The notes beneath the pieces are model-generated. The model worked only from the letters and a program-made list of their open reading frames with translations, did no database searches and had not been told where the DNA came from. From assembly GCA_947305795.1 (NCBI GenBank), contig CAMZEK010000008.1:1-64000 (forward strand): 64,000 nt of DNA, in the 5' to 3' direction. Every line of letters starts with the position of its first letter. The stretch's first letter is position 1. Below, piece after piece: positions 25,456 through 33,700 of this stretch. Made by a program: the position numbers and the translations under genes. The stretch comes from an uncultured Bacteroidales bacterium. Lineage in GTDB: Bacteria; Bacteroidota; Bacteroidia; Bacteroidales; F082.

Positions 25456-26442
25456 ATGAAAAAGTATATCATTATGGCAACTGTGGCCGTGGCCATGCTG
25501 TTTGTCTCATGCAAGAACGAAGACATCAAAGTATCAAGAAACGTGAACTTCAAGATCAACCCGTACGAGGTCATCAGTGGCTTCGACTACGAGGTCGAAG
25601 AGGGTGAATTGGAGTCGTTCAGCTCTGATTATAAGCTCCGTATACACTTATTGGTTTACGATGAGAGCGGTTTCCTCCAAGGGACGGATGTACAGTTCCT
25701 CACCAACTACCAAAGCCTCATGAACTCTACAGTAGCTCTTACCGAAGGCAAATACACCGCTGTCGCAATTTCCGATGTGGTCAAATACGATGGCAGCAGT
25801 ATTACGATGAATTACTGGGACATTACCGGAACAGATCGTCTTTCCGACCTTAAGGTGGCTGACGCCGGGTATATTGGAGGCAAGTACAAAATCCTCGGCA
25901 TCTCCAATTATGATTTCGAGGTTAAGGAAGGCTCCGTTGACCATACCATTCATGTGAAGCCTGCGGGTGCCCTTATTCTCAGATTCGCATGGAACATCCA
26001 TTACTATAACATTGAGGAATATGAACTTGATATGAACAAAACGTCGGATTTCTGCACCTTCAACAATGACGGCACCTATGAAGTGGCTATCGAGAACCAT
26101 GGTGGAGACTATGACTGGCGTTTGTGCTATTTCGATCCGAAAGACTATTCTGACTACAATGGTTGCTATGGCTATTATTTCGTGCTGCCTTTGGGTAGGA
26201 CTTCTTTCCAATGGTACGGAAAGAGCGACAACTCATGGTATTATGTTGGTGACGAGATGTCGGCCAATATCAAGTTCGGTGAGGAATACTTGGCCTATCT
26301 TGAATTGGGCAGCGATATCATTGCTACGATGGAACTTGTGAACGGAACCAAAGCGGTTAGCTTGCCTGTGAATGCCAAAGAGGCAGTTCAAATCCAGTAC
26401 GGAAACGAATCCAACGTTGAGAACCCCCAACCTCTCAAGTAA
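25456..26442 (+). CDS. Lipoprotein with fimbrial-anchor-like features
   Basis: The 328-residue protein has a lipobox at MLFVSC with Cys19. The mature part is beta-rich and starts with a segment reminiscent of FimB/Mfa2 fimbrial anchor proteins (NFKINPY, then LRIHLLVYDESGFL and ALTEGKYTAVAISD), which tether and cap Bacteroidales fimbriae. The likeness is in pattern only, and no fimbrial subunit gene is nearby, so the function is open. A Shine-Dalgarno-like AAGGAGAG lies seven to ten bases before the start, one of few in this window. Its stop is eight bases before the next gene. Confidence 0.75.
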   Translation: MKKYIIMATVAVAMLFVSCKNEDIKVSRNVNFKINPYEVISGFDYEVEEGELESFSSDYKLRIHLLVYDESGFLQGTDVQFLTNYQSLMNSTVALTEGKYTAVAISDVVKYDGSSITMNYWDITGTDRLSDLKVADAGYIGGKYKILGISNYDFEVKEGSVDHTIHVKPAGALILRFAWNIHYYNIEEYELDMNKTSDFCTFNNDGTYEVAIENHGGDYDWRLCYFDPKDYSDYNGCYGYYFVLPLGRTSFQWYGKSDNSWYYVGDEMSANIKFGEEYLAYLELGSDIIATMELVNGTKAVSLPVNAKEAVQIQYGNESNVENPQPLK

Positions 26443-26450
26443 AGATAACG

Positions 26451-27722
26451 ATGAGAAAACTTTTGATATTAATAACTGTAGCTTTCGCTTTCTTTATTCC
26501 AGCAAAGGCTCAAGTTGTGCAGACGCTGAACCTGAAAGACGGGTCGGTGCTTTATGGCTTCATGAGAAGCCAGAAACCCGGCAGCAACTGCTTCTTCCAA
26601 ACGGAGAAGGCGGTCATCGTCATGGAAGGCAAGAAGGTGAAGGACATCACGACAAAGAAAGTGCTTTACAAAAACCTGTCGGACGAATGGAAGCAATGGG
26701 CGGAAGAGCATGAGGTGCTGTATGGCCTCGGCGACAACCGCGAAATGACCATGAGCACCCTCATCTGCACCGACGGTAAGCAGGTCAACGATGTCTATAT
26801 CCTTGAGAAAGGGCAAACGGTGAAATACGTTGAAAACGCCCCCAACAGCTATGCCTTGAGCTGGGACGACATTGTCTCCATCCAGCAACCGTGGAGGACG
26901 AACACATTGCTGAGCGGCATCAACCGTTCGTTCACCGTGAAAAAAGGCAACACGACCAGAGTGGTGGATGGCCAGTACATCAAGGAAATCCCTGGGAAGA
27001 CCATCTATCTCTATGAGGAAGACGGTGTTGTGGAGTCGTTTGACATTTTCGACCTCATCAAGGATAAATCCATAAAGAACAACCCCAACCAGAGTCTCTT
27101 CGAGCAAAGCATGTTGCTTGACGAAATCGAGATGAAGAATGGCACCACCTACAAGGGCATCATCACGGAGCGCAACTACGAGTATGGCTCCAAGTTGAAT
27201 GAGAGTTATCTGCTGATGACTTCGCTCACAGGTGGTGTGGAGTCCACCACGAGCATCAAGATGTCGGATGTGGCCGAATATCGCAAGCTGCGGAACACGG
27301 ACTACAAGCCTGTTTACGACATCCTGCTCCGTCCGGGTGACATGGTCATCAACCGCGAGGAAGCCGTTAAGGTCAAGCTTGATGAAGATGACAACAAGTT
27401 CATCGTCGAAGAGGAGATGGCCGAGAAGAGCATGAAGGTCAATCGAAGCACCCAAAAGGACAACCTCGTGGTGGAAGCCAACTTCCAGGACGAGAAGGAA
27501 GGCTTGAACTACATCCTTGTCCAAGCCAAGAAAGTCAGCAAGAAAAAGTCGAACCATTACGAGTTCGATTATGCCGACTTAATCAAGTCAAGCGTAGTTC
27601 CCACTGAGGTCGTCACCAGCATGAACCACACGACTAAACTTGCGTTCTGCCTTTCTGACGTGGGCCTTTATGTTTTGTTTAACAAAGTCACGAAGGACGC
27701 TGTCATTATTATGGTGGAATAG
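26451..27722 (+). CDS. Exported protein of unknown family, last gene of the signalling run
   Basis: The 423-residue product has a signal peptide (about 1-20, ending PAKAQ). The mature region is beta-rich with repeated short modules of the form DGSVLYGFM, NGTTYKGIITERN and SDEWKQW, and many charged Lys/Glu pairs. Similar GxxxxGxI modules occur in uncharacterised Bacteroidetes secreted proteins, but I cannot name a family. It begins eight bases after the lipoprotein gene, ending a ten-gene co-directional run. A convergent PfkB kinase gene ends six bases after its stop, so the run must terminate here. Function unknown; likely periplasmic or surface-exposed. Confidence 0.8.
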   Translation: MRKLLILITVAFAFFIPAKAQVVQTLNLKDGSVLYGFMRSQKPGSNCFFQTEKAVIVMEGKKVKDITTKKVLYKNLSDEWKQWAEEHEVLYGLGDNREMTMSTLICTDGKQVNDVYILEKGQTVKYVENAPNSYALSWDDIVSIQQPWRTNTLLSGINRSFTVKKGNTTRVVDGQYIKEIPGKTIYLYEEDGVVESFDIFDLIKDKSIKNNPNQSLFEQSMLLDEIEMKNGTTYKGIITERNYEYGSKLNESYLLMTSLTGGVESTTSIKMSDVAEYRKLRNTDYKPVYDILLRPGDMVINREEAVKVKLDEDDNKFIVEEEMAEKSMKVNRSTQKDNLVVEANFQDEKEGLNYILVQAKKVSKKKSNHYEFDYADLIKSSVVPTEVVTSMNHTTKLAFCLSDVGLYVLFNKVTKDAVIIMVE

Positions 27723-27728
27723 TCTTTT

Positions 27729-28622
27729 TTATCGCCGCAGGCCCAAATTCACCGGCCCAACGCATTCTAAGGTCATCCTGGCCGCCTCCAAACCAATGGG
27801 GACGGCCAGTTTGCCTTTTTTACCAAAGGAATGCGCATGGATGATGCCTGCAAAGAAGGCATCGCCCGAACCAGTTACGTTCACCACATGGGCGGGAAGG
27901 GCGGGGAAATGTATTGTCTCGGATGTGGAACTGAAAATGGCACCTTGTTCGCCCAAAGTGAGATAGATTTCTTTTATCCCATTGGCGTTCAGTGCTTTTG
28001 CAGCTTCAAAAGGGACGGAATTGTTTGTTAAAGCTTGGGCCTCCGATAGGGTGCATTTCAGGGCGAAGAATGCCCTTTTTTTGGACATTTCCATGGCTTC
28101 GGCAAGGCGCATGGCCCTTTTGGGCGAGACCGAATCAATGTAAAGCGGCACGGTGACATGGTCGATGAGATGGGCGAGGGCTTCAGCACTCAATAGTGTA
28201 TCGGCGACGACAATTTCCGAGCGGTTGATTTCGTTCATTTTGCCCTTCAGCCAGTCCAAACTCATGCGATTGTTCAGTTCGATGTCGGAATGAGCGGATT
28301 GCATGTTTCCCTTTGTATCGTTGAAACTGAGGAAAATGGGACTTTTGGCCTCATGAAACTGCGTAGAAAGCGACAAGTCCATGCCGATGGTTTTGCAGTC
28401 GTCGATGAGGCGTGCGGCAAAGTCATCGTTGCCGAAAATCGTCATTAGGCGTACGTCGTGACCCATCAGACAGAGGTTGTGGGCGATGTTGCGTGCTACG
28501 CCACCGTGGTGGAAACTGATGTGGCTGGGCGTGCAGATTCTTGTGGCTTCATGCGATGTATTCCTGCCAATGGGTTGCACAAAAATGTCGATGTTGGCTT
28601 CTCCAATGACCGTGATGCTCAT
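27729..28622 (-). CDS. PfkB-family carbohydrate or nucleoside kinase
   Basis: From ATG 28622 the protein is 297 residues; a TTG six codons upstream is less likely because the conserved core begins MSITVIGEANIDI. It has the N-terminal PfkB signature (HHGGVARNIAHNL, about residues 38-50) and the C-terminal anion-hole and catalytic base motif NVTGSGDAFFAG near residues 245-256. The family phosphorylates ribose, fructose-type sugars, adenosine or pseudouridine. The length and the GGVARNIA form are compatible with pseudouridine kinase, but no pseudouridine-5'-phosphate glycosidase gene is adjacent, so the substrate is left open. Confidence 0.88.
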   Translation of the reverse strand: MSITVIGEANIDIFVQPIGRNTSHEATRICTPSHISFHHGGVARNIAHNLCLMGHDVRLMTIFGNDDFAARLIDDCKTIGMDLSLSTQFHEAKSPIFLSFNDTKGNMQSAHSDIELNNRMSLDWLKGKMNEINRSEIVVADTLLSAEALAHLIDHVTVPLYIDSVSPKRAMRLAEAMEMSKKRAFFALKCTLSEAQALTNNSVPFEAAKALNANGIKEIYLTLGEQGAIFSSTSETIHFPALPAHVVNVTGSGDAFFAGIIHAHSFGKKGKLAVPIGLEAARMTLECVGPVNLGLRR

Positions 28623-28713
28623 TCTGTAAAATTTGTCCAAAAGTAAGAAACTTTCGTGAGAATTTTGAAGTTACAGTTTATTTTTGTTACTTTGTGCGTC
28701 AAATCAATGCGTT

Positions 28714-28959
28714 ATGGGACAGCAGCAAAACAAGAAAAGGAAGCGTCGCAACTACAAGTATCATGCGATTACGTTCAAACTGTCGGCAGGCCAGTACCGT
28801 TCGTTGCGCAACTATTGCAAGGCGCGAAGGACAACCCCCATTAAGCTGATTAAGAGAAACATAGAACGGTTTATCTCCACTTATGAGTATGAGGTGCCAC
28901 AGGAACTATACCTGACGGAAAACCAGTTGGAGTTGTTCTCCGAAACGCAGAAACCGTAG
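28714..28959 (+). CDS. Conserved small basic protein
   Basis: From ATG 28714 the product is 81 residues, very basic at the N terminus (KKRKRRNYKYHAITFKL) and helical later. The pattern of a basic start followed by ITFKLS, a TPIKLIKRNI helix and a short acidic tail looks like a conserved Bacteroidales family of unknown function; the middle could be a ribbon-helix-helix-like DNA-binding fold, which is speculative. An upstream start at 28684 overlaps the promoter-like TATTTTTG at 28679-28686 and is rejected. The gene ends one base before the convergent recR stop. Confidence 0.7.
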   Translation: MGQQQNKKRKRRNYKYHAITFKLSAGQYRSLRNYCKARRTTPIKLIKRNIERFISTYEYEVPQELYLTENQLELFSETQKP

Positions 28960-29571
28960 TTATTTTTGGCTGAACGGAATGCGGTTCTGAATCGAGCGAC
29001 CCAAAGTAATCTCGTCGACAAATTCGAGTGCGTCGCCGACGGCAATTCCTTTTGAAATAACCGAGATCTTCCCCTTGAAGTCACTCAGTTGGCGGAAGAT
29101 GTAGAAGTTGGTCGTGTCGCCTTCGATGGTGGCGGGCAAGGCCAGAATGATTTCCTTAATTTCTTCTTTTTGTGTGCGTTGCACGAGTTCTGCAATCTTC
29201 AGGTCGTTGGGCGAGATGCCTTCAATCGGGCTGATGACCCCACCGAGAACATGGTAGAGTCCATTGAACGATGCCGTCCGCTCGATGGCCAACACATCGC
29301 GCATGTCGGCAACCACGCATAATGTGTTCTCATCGCGACGTGGATTGCCACAAATGGAGCAAACTCGCGTGTCGCTGATGTTGAAGCAACGCTCACAAAG
29401 CATGATGTTATGCTTCATTTTCAGTAGAGAATCAGCGAGTTGCTCGGTCTCCATCTGGTCTTCGGCGAGCAGGTGTAAAGCCAAGCGCAAAGCGGTCTTC
29501 TTGCCGATACCTGGCAGCTTCGACAGCGCTTCGACAGCGTTCTCCAATAATAATGATGAATACTCTCCCAT
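28960..29571 (-). CDS. recR: Recombination protein RecR
   Basis: The 203-residue protein is full length for RecR. It shows the helix-hairpin-helix LSKLPGIGKKTALRLA (about 16-31), the zinc finger Cys59-x2-Cys62-x8-Cys71-x2-Cys74, and the TOPRIM domain from about residue 83 (TLCVVADMRDVLAIE) to about 180, followed by a Walker-B-like C-terminal segment. With RecF and RecO it loads RecA at gapped DNA. It is divergently transcribed from the YwqK/MORN-type gene, with promoter boxes between them. Confidence 0.97.
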   Translation of the reverse strand: MGEYSSLLLENAVEALSKLPGIGKKTALRLALHLLAEDQMETEQLADSLLKMKHNIMLCERCFNISDTRVCSICGNPRRDENTLCVVADMRDVLAIERTASFNGLYHVLGGVISPIEGISPNDLKIAELVQRTQKEEIKEIILALPATIEGDTTNFYIFRQLSDFKGKISVISKGIAVGDALEFVDEITLGRSIQNRIPFSQK

Positions 29572-29582
29572 AATATCGGGCG

Positions 29583-29609
29583 CAAATTTACGTTATTTCC
29601 GTAGATTTG
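29583..29609. promoter_or_regulatory. Closely spaced divergent -7 boxes between recR and MORN-type gene
   Basis: Minus-strand TAAATTTG (complement of 29583-29590) is 12 bases from the recR start. Plus-strand TAGATTTG (29602-29609) is 22 bases before ATG 29631. The two transcription starts must overlap, so polymerase at one would compete with the other. Leaders would be very short. Confidence 0.55.
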
Positions 29610-29630
29610 CAGCCTCAAAACCCAAAAATC

Positions 29631-30299
29631 ATGAAGAGATGTTTCATTATCGTCGCCATGCTGCTGCTTACACTGTCGGCGTGGGCGCAAGATTACAATA
29701 AGACCGACTCGAAAGGCCGCCGTCAAGGCATTTGGATGGACTTTTACTCCAACGGGCAGAAACGCTATGAAGGGAAGTTCAAGAACGACAAATGTACGGG
29801 TGAGTTCCGTTATTACGACGAACAAGGCAATTTGAAGGCCACCAACACTTTTGACAAGTCGGGAGAGAAGGCGTTGAACAAGACTTACGCGCCCAATGGT
29901 CGCATGATTGCCACAGGCTATTACGTCAATCAAAAGAAGGAAGGCGAATGGTGCTATTTCGACAAGGATTCAGGGCAACTGCTTCTTGCCGAGGATAATA
30001 CGAACGGAAAAGTGAATGGCTGGTCGAGGCTTTATAATCCGAACAACGGTAAATTGGCTGAGGAAACACAGTATGTGAACGGTGTTCCCGAAGGCCAGTG
30101 CCAAAAGTTTTCCGACACGGGCACTTTGCTCATGGAGTGTCAATACCACGATGGCCTGTTGGACGGCCCTACAAAGACCTATTATCCCAACACAGCCCTT
30201 AAGGAAGAAGGCCAGTATGCGAAAGGGGAGAAAGTCGGAGTGTGGAAAACCTACAACGAGGAAGGCGATCTCATCGCGGAGGACGCTTTCGGTGATTAG
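29631..30299 (+). CDS. Exported YwqK/MORN-repeat protein
   Basis: From ATG 29631 the product is 222 residues with a signal peptide (about 1-20, ending SAWAQ). The body has repeated MORN-type units such as GIWMDFYSNGQKRYEGKF, GEFRYYDEQGNL, GEWCYFDKDSGQL and GVWKTYNEEGDLI, the layout of YwqK antitoxin-like proteins of Bacteroidetes. These proteins are usually surface or periplasmic and their role is not known; toxin neutralisation is documented only for Bacillus YwqK. Translation from the longer in-frame start upstream is rejected because it would cross the promoter box. Stop codons overlap those of the convergent TPR gene. Confidence 0.85.
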   Translation: MKRCFIIVAMLLLTLSAWAQDYNKTDSKGRRQGIWMDFYSNGQKRYEGKFKNDKCTGEFRYYDEQGNLKATNTFDKSGEKALNKTYAPNGRMIATGYYVNQKKEGEWCYFDKDSGQLLLAEDNTNGKVNGWSRLYNPNNGKLAEETQYVNGVPEGQCQKFSDTGTLLMECQYHDGLLDGPTKTYYPNTALKEEGQYAKGEKVGVWKTYNEEGDLIAEDAFGD

Positions 30300-30706
30300 T
30301 TGCAGCGTCGCAGGTAGTCATCAAGGTTGGGACGACCGTATTTCTTAGCCAATTTGTAATATTCGCAAGCCTTGTCCTCATTGTTGAGGAGGACGTAGGT
30401 GCGCCCCATGTTGAAATAGGCGTCAGCGTAGTCGGGTTTCAGTTCGATGGCCTGCTCCAAATCGTCGAGGGCTTCCACATATTTCTTTTGATTGATTTTG
30501 ACGCAGCCGCGATAATAGTAGGCCTCATAATTGTTTTTGTCATATTTTATGGCCTTGTCCAAAGACTCTTCCGCATCCTTGAACTTGCTGTAATTGAGCA
30601 TCAGTTTGACGCCTTCGTCCATGTAAAGTCGTGATTTGGCGGGGTCTTGGCAACCCGAAAGGCATAGACCAATCAGCGCAAGCATTATAAAAACGAGGTT
30701 TTTCAT
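30296..30706 (-). CDS. TPR-repeat lipoprotein
   Basis: From ATG 30706 the product is 136 residues. A longer frame to 30796 is rejected because it crosses the terminator of the upstream gene. The N terminus MKNLVFIMLALIGLCLSGC is a lipoprotein signal with lipobox LSGC (Cys19). Three tetratricopeptide repeats follow (ESLDKAIKYDKNNYEAYYYRG, then DDLEQAIELKPDYADAYFNMG and a third), so it is a periplasmic scaffold. A -7 box (TACTTTTG, complement of 30723-30730) lies just upstream of the start, inside the terminator-proximal spacer. Function unknown. Confidence 0.88.
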   Translation of the reverse strand: MKNLVFIMLALIGLCLSGCQDPAKSRLYMDEGVKLMLNYSKFKDAEESLDKAIKYDKNNYEAYYYRGCVKINQKKYVEALDDLEQAIELKPDYADAYFNMGRTYVLLNNEDKACEYYKLAKKYGRPNLDDYLRRCN

Positions 30707-30732
30707 GAGTTTAATATTTGCGCAAAAGTACG

Positions 30733-30769
30733 AAAAAAGTCCGAAAGCACAAGGCCTCCGGACTTTTTC
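30733..30769 (-). terminator. Rho-independent terminator after the giant repeat gene
   Basis: On the minus strand AAAAAGTCCG (complement of 59-68) pairs with CGGACTTTTT (34-43) around a 15-base loop, then T-rich sequence. It lies 21 bases beyond the stop at 30790 and directly upstream of the next minus-strand gene. Confidence 0.8.
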
Positions 30770-30789
30770 GTTTCCTCTAAAGGATTCAT

Positions 30790-33700
30790 TTACCAAGCTA
30801 TCACCTTGACGGTGACCTGATTCTTGTTGTTCTGCAAGTTGATGAGGTACACACCTTTGGAGAGGCTATGGCTGACGCGCTGTGTGCTGCCGGCGTTGAT
30901 TTGCTGTTGCATCATCGGCTGACCGAGGATGTTGTAGACGGTCATTTGGTAATGGTCGTTGTCGCCGTTTTCGATGACAAACTCATGGTCGGCGCTCCAA
31001 ACCTTGATGTTGGCTTCGGCAACTTCTTCAACGTCATTGTAAGTGAGGTCGATGAAGATAGGCTCGTTGAGGCCGTTGGTCGGGTTGATGGTGTTGGCTT
31101 CGGGATACCATTGGCCGTTTTCGGAGGAGAACTCGTGGACGGTTTGGGCATCCATCGATGACGTCACGATGAGAGTGATGCCTGATTCGTTCACGTTGGG
31201 CAGGATGCCACCAAACCAGCCGTCGTTGCCAGCTACATGTTCCTTGTAGAAGTCGGCATACTGGTTGATATTGCCATAGTCTACGCCAGTGGTCTCGATA
31301 CTGGTGGTATAGACGGGACGTTCCTCATTAAGGTCGCCGTACATCAAGGCAAAGCTCATGGGAGCCTCGTCGCTCTTGACATAGAAGGCCGATCCGCTGT
31401 ATTCGTCGTTTTCGGTACCGAAATTGAGCACGGTGGCATAGTCCTCAGAGGTGAAGGTGTAAAGAACGTTTACTCCGTAGGCGCCGTCGTTGAGACGGAC
31501 ACGAAGATAGACATGGTTGCCGGGAGTGAAGCGGGCGTTGGCCGTGGTCTCGTTCATGAGCCAAACGAGGGCATAGCCTTCATCATCAGTAGTGAACACA
31601 CCATAGCTGCCTTCGGTGGAGAGGCTTGGGCTGGTGCTGCGGTAGAAACCTTCAGGGTTGACGTAGATTACATTGCCTGCGCCAGCGGTCTCGGGACCGT
31701 CGTCGCTGACCACGAATTGGTTGGTGTAGTGGTAGGTGGTGTTAGGATAGAGGTTGGCAAACTGTACCGGGACTGCAACAGGCACGCGGTTGTTGTTGGA
31801 ACCGTTGTTGCCTTGGATGTAAAGCGGCATCATGGCATTCATCATTGGCTCGTTATCGGAATGGACGGCACCAGATACGTTGACGGCCACATTTGCATAG
31901 TCGTTTTCGTAAGCGTATGAATTGGCGATGTAAACTCCGTCGTAGGTATTAGGCTCAAGGCCTTCCATCATACGGACATAGATGGTTGCTGGCAGCTCGG
32001 TGCATGGAAATTCGAGCACTCCGGTAAATGTTTCATCATCCAAAGAAATCTCGTACCATGAGCATGAAACAATATTGATTACGCCTTCATTTTCGAGGTT
32101 GACACCTGACAAAATGTAGCTCTGTGATTCTGACGGACCATGGCCTACCACATAGCTGAAGTCACCAAGATAATTCGGTGTGGCGATGAGGGTGGGGGTG
32201 GGCGAAGTGCTTCCAGAGGCAAGCCTGATGTCGTCGACTTCCCAACCGGCGGCTTCATCGTCGGTGCATTGGTATTTGAAACCGATATAGCAGTTCGAGC
32301 CATTGAAACCGTTCAGGCTGATTTCGCCGGATGCTACCCAGTTCCAACCGCCTTGTGAGAGTTCACATTCGAGGGCTTCCCAAGTGGCCGTGGTCGGGTC
32401 TTGGCCGTCGTAGTCGTTGGAGAAGTAAACCTCGATGTCGGGACCGTTGTAGTTGCGAGCCGTGACGAAGGTCAGCACCACATCGTTGTAACTGTCAAGG
32501 TCGAAGGCAGGCGAGATGAGCCAGTCGATGGTGGCAGGGTGGTTGTAGCCGTTGGCGTAGGCATAATGGTTGCCGCCGTATGAGGCAACGTGCCAGAGCG
32601 AATCGCCCTCTTGACAGACTTCAGTCCAGCCGTGCCAAGGATCCCAGTCGTCCTCCCATTCTTGCCAGAAGATGATGGTAAGGTCGTTTTGGATGATGTA
32701 ATCTGCGCTGACGACGGGGCTGTCGTTGCAGCCTTCCTTCAAGGCGTATGCCCAAATGGTCATGTTTTCATCCACGGTGATGGCTTCTCCATATTCGTTC
32801 CAAGGACCGATTTCGGAGTCGAGGCTGTAATAGATAGTGGCACCTTCAGTGGCGCAGTTGATGGTGATTTCCTGAATTTCATAATAGGTGCCGCTAGCGG
32901 GGTTGAAGGTTGGGGCTGCCACGGTGCAAGTGCCGCCTTCGCCTTGCATGAAGATGTCAAGGAAGAAGTTGTAATTCTCGCTGGCTATGTTTTGCGTATG
33001 GTAGGGGCCGAAGTTGTGGTTGCCGTTCAAAGCGAAAGCTCTTACAGGATTGTTGGCATTGGCGATGATGAAGCCCGTGTAGTTGGGTACCATGGCAGTC
33101 TCCTCCGAAGTGCCGATTTCGATGCTCCAAGCCGTGTTGTCACCGTTGGAGGCGAAGTTGGTGCTCGAAGTGTAGCCAATCATGTCGCCAGCGGCATTGG
33201 TGAAGGTGTAGCCGTCAGCTGTGATATTCACTGTCCAATAGAAGCTGTCTTCCTCGTTGAGGATGGAAGCGGGCAGGATTTCGTCACTGCCAGAAGTAGC
33301 AGAGGTGAACAAAACGCCTTCAGGCTTGCCAGAAGCAGCATTGCTCATGGCGTAATAGTCAGTAGCGCTCTCATCAAAACGGGCGGCAAAGACGATGCGG
33401 TTGCCGGCATTGAGTTGGCTCACATCGCTAATGCGGATGTAATTGTCGCCCGGAACGGGTTGCGCCGTGACGGTGCCGTTGCAGGTCACATCGATGTCGT
33501 CAAGTTCCGAATCAATAATCAGTGTTGTGGAATATGTGCCCACTGCAAGGCCTGCAGCCATCCTCACGTAGATGGTCTGGCTGATGATACCGTTTACTGG
33601 GTAAATCGTAATGTTCGGTTCATTCGAAAAACCATTTCCCGAAATGAGCGAAGTCTGGAAGCTGGAGCTGGTGTTACCCACGATAACGGGTGCTTCTATG

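Noticed and set aside
26469-27557. Minus-strand ORF of 362 codons opposite the exported protein at 26451-27722
   Set aside because: The plus frame has a signal peptide and fits the operon spacing; the minus frame is His/Leu/Val-rich shadow sequence.
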